Source: Lachnospiraceae bacterium
GTDB lineage: Bacteria > Bacillota > Clostridia > Lachnospirales > Lachnospiraceae
Assembly (NCBI GenBank): GCA_021201095.1
Contig: JAJQFO010000272.1
Coordinates: forward strand, 1 to 38,526
DNA: 38,526 bases
Direction of reading: 5' to 3'
The notes below the pieces were generated by a model. It saw nothing but the letters and a program-made list of their open reading frames with translations. It did not search any database and was not told the origin of the DNA. Of this stretch, positions 10,401 through 16,810 are shown piece by piece (positions within the stretch are counted from its first letter, which is position 1; every line of letters begins with the position of its first letter). Position numbers and translations under genes: made by a program.

Positions 10401-10895
10401 ACTTTTTCGACTTATACCGATCACCTGTACGTGATCAACAGTACCTCCGAGAGCAATCTCGCTGATTTTACAGTGACGCTCAAGGATACTCAGACGACTG
10501 TGCAGGCGGAGATTTATACCTGTTCCAACGAGGCCTATCAGGAGGTCGTAGACGAGCTTGCTAAAAGCCAGCTGGAAAATGTCGCCGTCGACGGAAATAC
10601 GGTGACCGGCGATGTGGATGTGCAGGAAGCCGGGACGCTGCTTCTGACCATTCCCTATGATGAGAGCTGGACCATCCTTGTGGATGGAGAAAAGACGGAA
10701 TTTTCGTGCGTGGGAGGAGCCCTGATCGGTGTACACCTGGAGGAAGGAGAACACTCCATCGAGATGCGCTACACCCCGTCCGGACTTTGGGTCGGGAGCG
10801 GCCTGACTCTGCTGTCAGCATTGCTGTTTCTGCTCACTATGTTCTGGGAGAGGAAAAGAAAAACACAGTTATTATATAATAGGAATCGTTTATAG
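7419..10895 (+). CDS. GtrA domain fused to YfhO-family membrane protein
   Basis: Large polytopic membrane protein of 1158 residues. Residues about 5-135 form a four-helix GtrA domain (VRYVFFGGCTTAVNLIVYY, FAYVVNKLFVF, VLNYFISKLVVF), a family linked to moving lipid-linked sugars across the membrane. A polar low-complexity linker of about 85 residues follows. From about residue 225 the protein is YfhO-like, with the DSLHQYLPFYTDF segment, many transmembrane helices, a second charged cytoplasmic loop, and a soluble beta-rich C-terminal part ending in one helix and an RKRK tail. YfhO proteins are GT-C-fold membrane proteins implicated in glycosylating lipoteichoic acid. The ATG at 7419 (MKKLVKN) has GGAG five bases upstream; an ATG at 7389 is possible but less well placed. 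The fusion suggests sugar-lipid flipping coupled to polymer decoration, which is inference. Confidence 0.88.
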   Translation: MKKLVKNEAVRYVFFGGCTTAVNLIVYYCLCMTGMNITVANTISVLAAIVFAYVVNKLFVFEHKTHSPGEFFREIGSFVGMRLGTMVIEVLGVLLLTCIWGMSNMAAKLVIQVVIVVLNYFISKLVVFKDADPKNAGESGEFQKTVCAGASGDSGEGTLRADAEIEPDDADDANGLGEAASANGGHDTAAAYGTGSKNPFRRLARFWKARRASSSAKVRTAKQISRNYFLAGFFASGLVAGVAFALMGVWPFGDKTLLIIDSLHQYLPFYTDFHEKLVDSESFLYSFSGGLGYNFWSTYAYYLASPLNFLMAFIPTANVCDFMDLMILVKIALCGGCFTWYIHKHDEERFSYQASKSEQAGGTAETARGGAERSGRLPGTHLNTLPVVFGMMYALSNFVIGYYFNLMWLDSIAMLPLVMYGIEQIVKGGKGKFYCLALFYGLWCNYYIGFMLCLFSCLYFLVRWIAQTGEYDSRPRVASAAGFFRRKRKNAAPGDSHEKTADIKNTDSSSGNEKTANGGEEPSKSADSQTGKTKTAAASRSFPRDLGKSCLTFAWYSLLAGGMAALVLIPAFMGLTSSESMESNTFPTVVKFYESLAELLENHMAFMEPVTISSTQVGLNVYCGVATVLLAILYLFDHEIRLRERLAHYGLCALLLFSFACNIPNYIWHGFHQQNGLPNRFAFLYIAVLLVMAYEALRDLKKYWLPELIFAVAAPAAFLIVRYLNPERELEGYLFLISLGLLLFYFGFLLIGRYVDRLKPVYFRTALTLVLVVEIAANAIYGVSENGVVTRSIYLADQTAYQNLISDLDEEEDSFYRSEVDRQRMRNVTMFVGGNALVMFNSTMQSSVIDFCDALGIEARTNKNGYLGVTKLMNDVFGIKYVASPTDSENFYQFERVDKDGELTLYENDNALSLGFMVDDAILEWDTSTGEPLDIQNSFVELATGHDAIFVLDRYIDMEDGENYAIKIPDNKQVYMCIDTRVAEIVLNTPEYTKTFSTYTDHLYVINSTSESNLADFTVTLKDTQTTVQAEIYTCSNEAYQEVVDELAKSQLENVAVDGNTVTGDVDVQEAGTLLLTIPYDESWTILVDGEKTEFSCVGGALIGVHLEEGEHSIEMRYTPSGLWVGSGLTLLSALLFLLTMFWERKRKTQLLYNRNRL

Positions 10896-10924
10896 TAAGA
10901 AAAGGAACCTGGAGGAAAAAAGAA

Positions 10925-12097
10925 ATGGAAGTCACATTTTCAGACAAGGCGGAACGCATCAAGGCGGGAATTTTCGCAGTACTCAATGAAAAAAAGGAGG
11001 AGCTGCTGCGGCAGGGAAAGACGGTATACAACCTCTCCGTCGGCACACCGGATTTTCAGCCGGCGCAGCACATCATGGACGCGGTCAGTACTGCCGCGCA
11101 GGATCCCAATAATTACAAGTACGCTCTGGTAGAGCTGCCGGAGCTGCTCGACGCGATCCGCGGGTTTTATCAGCGGCGTTTTGGCGTGAAGCTGGAGGCC
11201 GACGAGGCAATGGAGCTGTACGGCTCTCAGGAGGGTATGACCCACATCGCGTGGACTCTCTGCAACCCGGGAGAGCTGGTGCTGGTGCCCAATCCTGGCT
11301 ATCCGATTTTTGGCATCGGGCCGCAGCTCTGCGACGCGGAAATCTGGGAGTATCCCCTTTATGAGGAAAATGGGTTTCTGCCGAAATTTTCGGACATTCC
11401 GGAGGAGATCGCCCAAAAGGCGAAGCTGATGGTGGTCAGCTATCCGGCCAATCCGATCTGCCGCGTGGCTCCCGATTCTTTTTACCGTGAGCTGATTGAT
11501 TTTGCGAAGAACTATCATATTATAATACTGCACGACAGCGCTTATTCGGATATTGTCTTTGGCGGGAGGACCTGCGGATCGTTTCTGTCCTTTGAAGGAG
11601 CCAAAGAGGTGGGCGTGGAGTTTTATTCTCTTTCCAAGACATTTAACTACACCGGCGCCCGGGTTTCCTTCGCGGTCGGCAATGCGGACGTGATCCGCAA
11701 GTTTAAGACGATGCGGACGCAGTTTGATTACGGCACCTTCCTGCCGGCGCAGTACGGCGCGATCGCGGCTCTGAACGGCCCATTTGACCAGGTGCAGCGC
11801 CAGTGCCGCCAGTATGAGGAGCGCAATAAGACCCTGTGCGGCGGTCTGCGCTCGATCGGATGGAACGTGCCGGACAGTGAGGGAACCATGTTCGTCTGGG
11901 CACCTCTGCCGGACGGCTATACAAACTCAGAAGAATTTTGCGTGGAGCTGATGGAAAAGTCCGGCGTTATCTGTACACCCGGCAGCAGCTTCGGTTCCCT
12001 TGGAGAAGGCTATGTGCGCATGGCGCTGACTCTGCCGCCCGAAAAGCTGCGGGAAGCAGTGGAGAGCATCCGGGTAAGCGGAATTCTTGATAAATAA
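10925..12097 (+). CDS. Class I/II PLP-dependent aminotransferase
   Basis: Fold-type I aminotransferase of 390 residues, full length. The PLP-binding lysine is K238 in SLSKTFNYTGARVSF, the standard class I pattern with the phosphate-binding arginine. NPGYP near residue 125 and YPANP near residue 177 are the aromatic-stacking and Asn-Pro elements; the usual NPTG is NPIC here, as in a subgroup related to LL-diaminopimelate and methionine/aspartate aminotransferases. Substrate cannot be read from sequence. It starts 29 bases after the GtrA-YfhO gene behind GGAGG, so the two are probably co-transcribed. Soluble, no signal peptide. Confidence 0.9.
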   Translation: MEVTFSDKAERIKAGIFAVLNEKKEELLRQGKTVYNLSVGTPDFQPAQHIMDAVSTAAQDPNNYKYALVELPELLDAIRGFYQRRFGVKLEADEAMELYGSQEGMTHIAWTLCNPGELVLVPNPGYPIFGIGPQLCDAEIWEYPLYEENGFLPKFSDIPEEIAQKAKLMVVSYPANPICRVAPDSFYRELIDFAKNYHIIILHDSAYSDIVFGGRTCGSFLSFEGAKEVGVEFYSLSKTFNYTGARVSFAVGNADVIRKFKTMRTQFDYGTFLPAQYGAIAALNGPFDQVQRQCRQYEERNKTLCGGLRSIGWNVPDSEGTMFVWAPLPDGYTNSEEFCVELMEKSGVICTPGSSFGSLGEGYVRMALTLPPEKLREAVESIRVSGILDK

Positions 12098-12164
12098 TGA
12101 GTTATCAAGATCATTACAGGAAAGCCGTGCATCAGGGCAATTTCAGGATTAGGCGGAGGAATTC

Positions 12165-13238
12165 ATGTCTGACAGGATAGATCAGCTGCGGGAAGCAGCA
12201 AAAGAGGACTGCGTCACGCGGCAGGAACCAATGAGTAAGCACACGACCTTTCGGATCGGCGGGCCGGCGGACTATTTCGCCGCGCCGGAGACAGAAGAGG
12301 GGATCTGCAATATTGTGCGGTACTGCCGCACGCACGATTACCCGTTTTACGTGATCGGAAACGGAAGCAACCTGCTGGTGGCGGACGCGGGATACCGGGG
12401 ACTGATTTTGCAGCTGTATAAAAATTTTAGCAAAATTGAGATTCAGCCGGGAGCAGGTCAGGTTACTTCTGAAGAAACTGGAGCGCAGGCTGCGGATGCA
12501 GCAGCTGAAAAAGCTGTACCAGAAAAAAACGTACCAGAAAAAGCTGTACCAGGAAAAAATGCATCAGAAAAAACCGTGCCAGAATATTCTGGGGCGGCTG
12601 CGGACTCCGGCATCTGTATCATCCGTGCTGAAGCGGGGGCGATGCTTTCTGCGATCGCCAGGCGTGCACAGGAGGCGGGCCTTACCGGTTTTGAATTCGC
12701 CTCAGGTATACCGGGGACCCTGGGCGGGGCTGTGGTGATGAACGCCGGCGCTTACGGCGGGGAGATGAAGCAGGTGCTTCTTTCAGCGAGAGTCCTGACC
12801 CGGGAAGGGGAGATCCGGGAGATTCCGGCAGAAGAATTGGAGCTTGGCTATCGGACGAGTGTGATTCCTGCCAATGGCTGGATTGTACTTGGCGCAGCCA
12901 TTGCCCTGCGCCCGGGCGCCCCGGCGGCAATCCGCGCCCGCATGGAAGAACTGAGGGAACAGCGCGTGGCGAAACAGCCGCTGGATCTGCCCAGCGCGGG
13001 CAGCACGTTTAAACGCCCAGAAGGTTATTTCGCCGGGAAGCTGATTATGGACGCCGACTTAAGAGGATATACGGTCGGCGGCGCTCAGGTTTCGGAGAAA
13101 CACTGCGGATTTGTTGTCAACCGGGGCGGAGCGACAGCTGCGGATGTGCGGCAGCTGATTGCGGATGTGGCGGCGAAGGTGAAGGCAGACTTTGGTGTGA
13201 TTCTGGAGCCGGAGATTAAGATGCTGGGAGAATTCTAA
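12165..13238 (+). CDS. murB: UDP-N-acetylenolpyruvoylglucosamine reductase MurB
   Basis: FAD enzyme making UDP-N-acetylmuramic acid in peptidoglycan precursor synthesis, cytoplasmic. Motifs: HTTFRIGGPADYF at the N terminus, GNGSNLLVAD (FAD pyrophosphate site), GIPGTLGGAVVMNAGAYG, SAGSTFKRP with the serine acting as proton donor in the family, and LEPEIKMLG with the conserved late glutamate. At 357 residues it exceeds the usual ~300 because of about 50 extra residues in the FAD domain after SKIEIQPG, including five copies of a five-residue repeat (residues 115-139). The start is set by GGCGGAGGAATTC directly upstream. Its stop overlaps the whiA start by one base. Confidence 0.96.
   Translation: MSDRIDQLREAAKEDCVTRQEPMSKHTTFRIGGPADYFAAPETEEGICNIVRYCRTHDYPFYVIGNGSNLLVADAGYRGLILQLYKNFSKIEIQPGAGQVTSEETGAQAADAAAEKAVPEKNVPEKAVPGKNASEKTVPEYSGAAADSGICIIRAEAGAMLSAIARRAQEAGLTGFEFASGIPGTLGGAVVMNAGAYGGEMKQVLLSARVLTREGEIREIPAEELELGYRTSVIPANGWIVLGAAIALRPGAPAAIRARMEELREQRVAKQPLDLPSAGSTFKRPEGYFAGKLIMDADLRGYTVGGAQVSEKHCGFVVNRGGATAADVRQLIADVAAKVKADFGVILEPEIKMLGEF
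12507..12581 (+). repeat. 15-bp tandem repeat inside murB, five units
   Basis: Five 15-bp units encode EKAVP, EKNVP, EKAVP, GKNAS and EKTVP. The tract sits in a surface loop of the FAD-binding domain that is short in other MurB proteins. The frame is kept. Units 1-2 and 3-4 also read as a 30-bp higher-order repeat. Confidence 0.85.
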
Positions 13239-14293
13239 TGTCATTTTCTTCAGAAGTGAGGCAGGAGCTTTCTTCACAAATTCCTTCCGCACGCCATTGC
13301 AGACTGGCAGAACTGGCTGCGCTGATCGGGATGAGCGGAGAGATTTTGTCGAAAGAAGGATGCCCCGGAATAAAAATTCGGACCGAAAACCTTTTAGTAG
13401 CAAGAAAAAGCTTTACATTATTGCAAAAAACATTTAATATAAGGGTTGATGTCTCAGTACATGTACATAGAAACGAGAAAAAAAGCGACCGAATCTATAC
13501 CGTTCTGGTCAAGGATACAGAGACTGCGCAAAAGATACTCCGCGCGCTGAAGATGACGGGTTCTGCTGATTCTTTGGCGGATGCGCACGCGGATACCGCA
13601 GATGATCTGCTTGTGCAGCAGCCCTGTTGCCGCAGAGCCTATATTCGGGGAGCATTTCTCGGCGCGGGATCGATCAGCAATCCGGAGAAGTCCTATCATT
13701 TTGAGATTGTCTGTTCGACACTGGACCGCGCCAAACAGCTACAGCTATTGATACATTCCTTTGGCCCTGATGCCAAAATTGTACAGCGTAAAAGCCATTA
13801 CATTGTATATATTAAGGAAGGGGCTCAGATTGTTGATATGCTGAATGTCATGGGAGCTCATGTTTCCCTGATGAATCTGGAGAACATCCGCATCGTCCGG
13901 GAAATGAGAAACTCAGTGAACCGCAAGGTCAATTGTGAGGCTGCCAACATCAATAAGACAGTGAATGCTGCTGTGAGACAGACGGAAGATATCCGCACCT
14001 TAAGAGATCTGGTCGGATTTGAACAGCTTCCGCCTGCGCTCGCGGACATCGCGCAGCTGAGACTGGAGCATCCGGATGCATCCCTGAAGGAGCTCGGTGA
14101 GATGCTGAAGCCGCCCATCGGGAAATCCGGAGTAAATCACAGACTGAGAAAACTGAGTTTTCTTGCTGAGCAGGTAAGACAGGAAAAAGGCAGGAGGAAT
14201 TATTATGATAAAAAAGGAAATCACGATTCAGCTTCCGAGCGGGCTGGAAGCGCGGCCGGTAGCGATGCTGGTGCAGGTGGCCAGTCAGTATGA
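13238..14293 (+). CDS. whiA: WhiA, DNA-binding protein with homing-endonuclease-like fold
   Basis: WhiA is a conserved Gram-positive DNA-binding protein tied to cell division and growth. It starts SFSSEVRQEL as usual, has the LAGLIDADG-like region with RRAYIRGAFLGAGSISNPEKSYHFEI, then NSVNRKVNCEAANINKTVNAA and a C-terminal helix-turn-helix (HPDASLKELGEMLKPPIGKSGVNHRLRKL; 29 residues in all, split here as HPDASLKELGEM and GKSGVNHRLRKL). Family members usually stop soon after this helix; here the frame runs about 33 residues further and overlaps the next gene by 89 bases, giving a low-complexity Gly/Ala/Ser tail (351 residues versus about 310-320). The start overlaps the murB stop by one base, so the two are coupled. 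The gene rapZ, often between murB and whiA in Clostridia, is absent. Confidence 0.95.
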   Translation: MSFSSEVRQELSSQIPSARHCRLAELAALIGMSGEILSKEGCPGIKIRTENLLVARKSFTLLQKTFNIRVDVSVHVHRNEKKSDRIYTVLVKDTETAQKILRALKMTGSADSLADAHADTADDLLVQQPCCRRAYIRGAFLGAGSISNPEKSYHFEIVCSTLDRAKQLQLLIHSFGPDAKIVQRKSHYIVYIKEGAQIVDMLNVMGAHVSLMNLENIRIVREMRNSVNRKVNCEAANINKTVNAAVRQTEDIRTLRDLVGFEQLPPALADIAQLRLEHPDASLKELGEMLKPPIGKSGVNHRLRKLSFLAEQVRQEKGRRNYYDKKGNHDSASERAGSAAGSDAGAGGQSV

Positions 14294-14462
14294 AAGTGAG
14301 ATTCACTTTGAAAGCGACAGCAGGACGGTAAACGCCAAGAGCATCATGGGGATGATGACACTTGGCCTCGACACGGGAGATAAGGTTGTGGTTACTGCTG
14401 ATGGTGCAGATGAGCAGGAAGCAGTTCAAAATATAGAAGAATATCTGAGCAAAGCGGACTGA
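14205..14462 (+). CDS. Crh-like HPr-family protein, Glu at position 15
   Basis: 85-residue HPr-fold protein. In the PTS phosphocarrier HPr, His15 in GLHARP takes phosphate from enzyme I. Here the motif is GLEARP, so position 15 is Glu and phosphotransfer to sugars should not be possible. The regulatory serine is kept (S46 in KSIMGMM), the site HPr kinase modifies. This is the arrangement of Bacillus Crh (Gln15, Ser46), a cofactor for carbon catabolite control, and crh also follows whiA in Bacillus subtilis. AGGAGG lies nine bases before the ATG, inside the end of whiA. A regulatory role is inferred from these residues and position. Confidence 0.88.
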   Translation: MIKKEITIQLPSGLEARPVAMLVQVASQYESEIHFESDSRTVNAKSIMGMMTLGLDTGDKVVVTADGADEQEAVQNIEEYLSKAD

Positions 14463-14560
14463 AGAAGACAGACTAAGGAAAGCAGCGGATGCAGGCGGCA
14501 GACGGATGAATGCGGAAACGCATGAATACGCCGGCCGTTTGCGCCTGGTGGGGATTGATT

Positions 14561-15139
14561 ATGGATATCAGCACGGCAGGCAGCCTGGATAAAAATTTTA
14601 TCCTGGACTTATACCAGGAAGCATTTCCGGAGCAGGAGCGTAAGCCATTTTCTCTGATAGAGCGAAAAGCGGCCATGGGAGAGATGGAGATGCTTCTGAT
14701 CCGGGAAGAAAAAAAGCGGATAGGGTTTGCGATCGTCGCTTATGGAGAGCGGCTTGTCCTTCTGGATTATTTCGCGATCAGTCCCAGATGGCGCGGTCAG
14801 GGTTATGGCTCAGCCGCTCTGGAGCTGATCCAGGGACTCTACAGTGATCGTCCGCTTTTCCTGGAGATCGAAAAGCCGCTTACAGCAGATACCGAAAGCT
14901 CAGACGGTCAGGCGGGCGGCATGGATCCGGAGGAAAAAGAGGGTGCTTCGGACATCCGGCAGCGCCGGAAAGCGTTCTATCTGCGCAATGGAATGCTGGA
15001 GACCGGGGTACAGGTGGAATTATTCGGAGTAAAGATGGAATTGCTCTCCACGGTACCGGGACTTACATTCGAAGATTGTGAGCCGTTATACCGGTCGCTT
15101 CTGGGACCGATCTACCGAAACCTGATTAAGCAAATCTGA
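14561..15139 (+). CDS. GNAT-family N-acetyltransferase
   Basis: 192-residue acetyltransferase of the GNAT superfamily. The central acetyl-CoA binding motif is SPRWRGQGYGSAAL (motif A, RGQGYG), preceded by the core strand LVLLDYFAIS; a later strand with FYLRNGMLETG matches motif B, where the acyl-enzyme loop F-Y-x-x-x-G is typical. A polar stretch of about 20 residues (TESSDGQAGGMDPEEKEGAS) interrupts motifs A and B. The substrate is unknown. ATG 14561 begins right at the domain (MDISTAG); an upstream ATG at 14510 would add 17 residues that do not look like part of the fold. It is last in the group, followed by a terminator. Confidence 0.82.
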   Translation: MDISTAGSLDKNFILDLYQEAFPEQERKPFSLIERKAAMGEMEMLLIREEKKRIGFAIVAYGERLVLLDYFAISPRWRGQGYGSAALELIQGLYSDRPLFLEIEKPLTADTESSDGQAGGMDPEEKEGASDIRQRRKAFYLRNGMLETGVQVELFGVKMELLSTVPGLTFEDCEPLYRSLLGPIYRNLIKQI

Positions 15140-15174
15140 CAAAACGCGTTTGTGCGCCATATAAAAGGGAAGAA

Positions 15175-15210
15175 AAGAGGAGAAGGGCTGAGACCATTCT
15201 CTTCTTTTTT
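15175..15210 (+). terminator. Rho-independent terminator after GNAT gene
   Basis: AAGAGGAGAAGGG (15175-15187) pairs with CCATTCTCTTCTT (from 15194), one mismatch and one G-U pair, loop of six bases, then a run of T to 15210. It closes the murB-whiA-HPr-GNAT transcription group. Confidence 0.85.
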
Positions 15211-15215
15211 ATGCA

Positions 15216-15363
15216 CAGGGCCGGGCAGGGAGTTTTGCGGCCAAAGCCGCACCCGGCCTGTAGCCGTAAGGAATCCTCCGACTGCGCTGGCAATCCTTAT
15301 GGCATACCGTGCGGGCGAGTAGGAGCCGACAAGCCGTCTCCTGCTTGATCACAGAATTCGCCC
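15216..15363 (+). other. Structured intergenic stretch, three consecutive stem-loops
   Basis: Stem 1: CAGGGCCGGG (15216-15225) with CCCGGCCTG (15252-15260), enclosing GCGGC-CAAA-GCCGC (15237-15250). Stem 2: GCCGTAAGGA (15263-15272) with TCCTTATGGC (15294-15303), ten pairs with one G-U. Stem 3: GGGCGA (15313-15318) with TCGCCC (15358-15363), enclosing GTAGGAG with CTCCTGC (one G-U). No protein gene is visible. It could be a small RNA, a long leader, or a palindromic intergenic repeat; it matches no RNA family I can name. Confidence 0.5.
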
Positions 15364-15451
15364 TCCTAAGAAATCGTTTTAGTTGACAAAGGGGCAGAAA
15401 ACCCGCTTTTTCACGGCTGCAGGCTTCTCAATTTCGTTAAAGGAGGATGGA

Positions 15452-15490
15452 ATGAAGAAAAATACACAAAAATCCGGATTTAAATTTTAG
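15452..15490 (+). CDS. Possible 12-residue leader peptide
   Basis: An ATG with a near-perfect Shine-Dalgarno AAAGGAGG starts a 12-codon frame, MKKNTQKSGFKF, then TAG. The ribosome site is stronger than that of many real genes here. It lies upstream of the lacI promoter, so it would need its own promoter; TTGACA near 15374 has no clear -10 partner. Could be a decayed gene start instead. Confidence 0.3.
   Translation: MKKNTQKSGFKF
15470..15481. promoter_or_regulatory. 12-bp perfect palindrome, possible operator
   Basis: AAATCCGGATTT is a perfect palindrome about 47-58 bases upstream of the lacI -35 box. LacI-family proteins bind short palindromes with a central CG-type step, so it might be an autoregulatory site. 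It also lies within the mini-ORF. Weak evidence. Confidence 0.3.
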
Positions 15491-15527
15491 CACATTCACT
15501 AAAATGATAAAATGCAAAAATTAACGG

Positions 15528-15556
15528 TTGACAAAATGGTCGAAATGCTGTTTAAT
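15528..15556 (+). promoter_or_regulatory. Sigma-A promoter of the lacI-type gene
   Basis: TTGACA (15528-15533), a 17-base spacer, then TTTAAT (15551-15556). The -35 is consensus and the -10 matches five of six. It sits 55 bases before the start codon at 15611. Confidence 0.8.
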
Positions 15557-15610
15557 GAAAACAAGAAATCGATTAAGTAACGACAGATTTTACAAGCGAA
15601 GGAGAAAAGC

Positions 15611-16612
15611 ATGGTTTCCATGAAGGAGATTGCGGCGGCCTGCGGAGTATCTGTAGCGACTGTCAGCAAGGCACTGAGCGATCACCATGACATCGGTGAA
15701 AAGACAAAGCAGCATGTCAGAGAGACGGCCGACCGGATGGGATATCTTCCCAATTTGTCCGCCCGCTATCTGAAGACAAACCGCAGCTATAACATAGGCG
15801 TTCTTTTTGAGGACGCAGCGCAGAGCGGCCTTACCCACGATTTCTTTTCCGGCGTTCTGGAGAGCCTGAAGAATACCGCCCAGTCCAGAGGATATGATAT
15901 CACGTTTCTGAATACCTCCTCGCCGGACATGTCCTATGTGGAGCGGGCTCAGTACCGGGGGTTTGACGGCGTGGCCATCGCCTGCGTGGATTTTACTAAT
16001 CCGAAGGTGCAGGAGCTGCTGAGCAGCACCGTAAAGGTAGTCACGGTCGACTACATTGCAGACAACCGGACAGCAGTGGTTTCGGATAACATTGAGGGCA
16101 TGAACCTGCTGATGAATTACGTTCTTGAACAGGGACATAAGCGGATCGCCTACATTCATGGGGATGAGGGGCGCGTGACCAGACAGAGACTTGCTTCTTA
16201 TTACCGCTGTATGGAAGAGCATGGCATCAGAGTTTCCGGTGAGTACATAAAGCCTGGCCTGTATCGCGACAGACAGTTGGCTTATGACAGGACAGTCGAG
16301 CTGCTCTCTATGGATGAGCCGCCGACCTGTATACTTTATCCGGATGATGTGGCAGCATTTGGCGGGGTCAATGCTATCCGGGCTTTGGGACTGAGGTTCC
16401 CCGAGGATATCTCGGTAGCAGGATACGACGGCATTCGCGTAATGCAGTACAGTGAGCCGAGACTCACGACGGTTCGCCAGGATATGGAGGCACTCGGAAG
16501 ACTGGCGGCGGAGAGCCTGATTGATGAGATCGAGCGGCCGATGGCGACAGCGCCGATGATTCATACCGTTGAGGGGCAGCTGCTTACCGGACAAACCGTC
16601 AAAAAGCTTTGA
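15611..16612 (+). CDS. LacI-family transcriptional regulator
   Basis: 333-residue LacI/GalR-type repressor. Residues 1-60 form the DNA-binding headpiece: MKEIAAACGVSVATVSKALS (helix-turn-helix) and the hinge region with YLPNLSARYLKT. The rest is the periplasmic-binding-protein-like sensor domain (NIGVLFED, FDGVAIACVDF, KRIAYIHGD, PTCILYPDDVAAFGGVNAI, ISVAGYDGI), the usual effector site for a sugar. GGAGAAAAGC precedes the ATG; a second ATG three codons on is equally usable. It lies just upstream of a solute-binding protein and permeases plus a GH2 mannosidase, so it most likely represses that set. The inducer is unknown. Confidence 0.93.
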   Translation: MVSMKEIAAACGVSVATVSKALSDHHDIGEKTKQHVRETADRMGYLPNLSARYLKTNRSYNIGVLFEDAAQSGLTHDFFSGVLESLKNTAQSRGYDITFLNTSSPDMSYVERAQYRGFDGVAIACVDFTNPKVQELLSSTVKVVTVDYIADNRTAVVSDNIEGMNLLMNYVLEQGHKRIAYIHGDEGRVTRQRLASYYRCMEEHGIRVSGEYIKPGLYRDRQLAYDRTVELLSMDEPPTCILYPDDVAAFGGVNAIRALGLRFPEDISVAGYDGIRVMQYSEPRLTTVRQDMEALGRLAAESLIDEIERPMATAPMIHTVEGQLLTGQTVKKL

Positions 16613-16684
16613 AAAGACCTGACTTCGGAATAATCGGCGCAGATAGTTTCAGATGGCAAATGCATGATCAGAATGAGAATGTTC

Positions 16685-16698
16685 CGCGGATTTCCGCG
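16685..16698. promoter_or_regulatory. Inverted repeat upstream of binding-protein gene, possible operator
   Basis: CGCGGA-TT-TCCGCG is a perfect inverted repeat between the regulator and the binding-protein gene. It is placed well for a LacI-type operator but too short and without T-run for a terminator. Speculative. Confidence 0.4.
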
Positions 16699-16756
16699 TT
16701 ACATAGAAACTAAAAAAAGATTTCCATTACTGTGACAGGTAATCGAAATAAAGCAC

Positions 16757-16783
16757 TGTGGCTGTATCAGAAGTACAGCCGCA
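16757..16783 (+). other. Stem-loop in 5' leader of the binding-protein gene
   Basis: TGTGGCTGTA (16757-16766) pairs with TACAGCCGCA (16774-16783), ten pairs with one G-U, seven-base loop. It ends about 15 bases before the AAGGAGG ribosome site at 16797. It may stabilise the mRNA or affect translation; no T-run follows. Confidence 0.5.
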
Positions 16784-16810
16784 CACCCACAATTATAAGG
16801 AGGAAACAAA

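Noticed and set aside
10875-10880. TATAAT before the aminotransferase gene as a promoter
   Set aside because: No -35 box at suitable distance and it lies inside the end of the upstream gene.
15590-16594. Minus-strand open frame (334 codons) opposite the LacI gene
   Set aside because: Antisense shadow of a clear LacI protein; no motif and no ribosome site.
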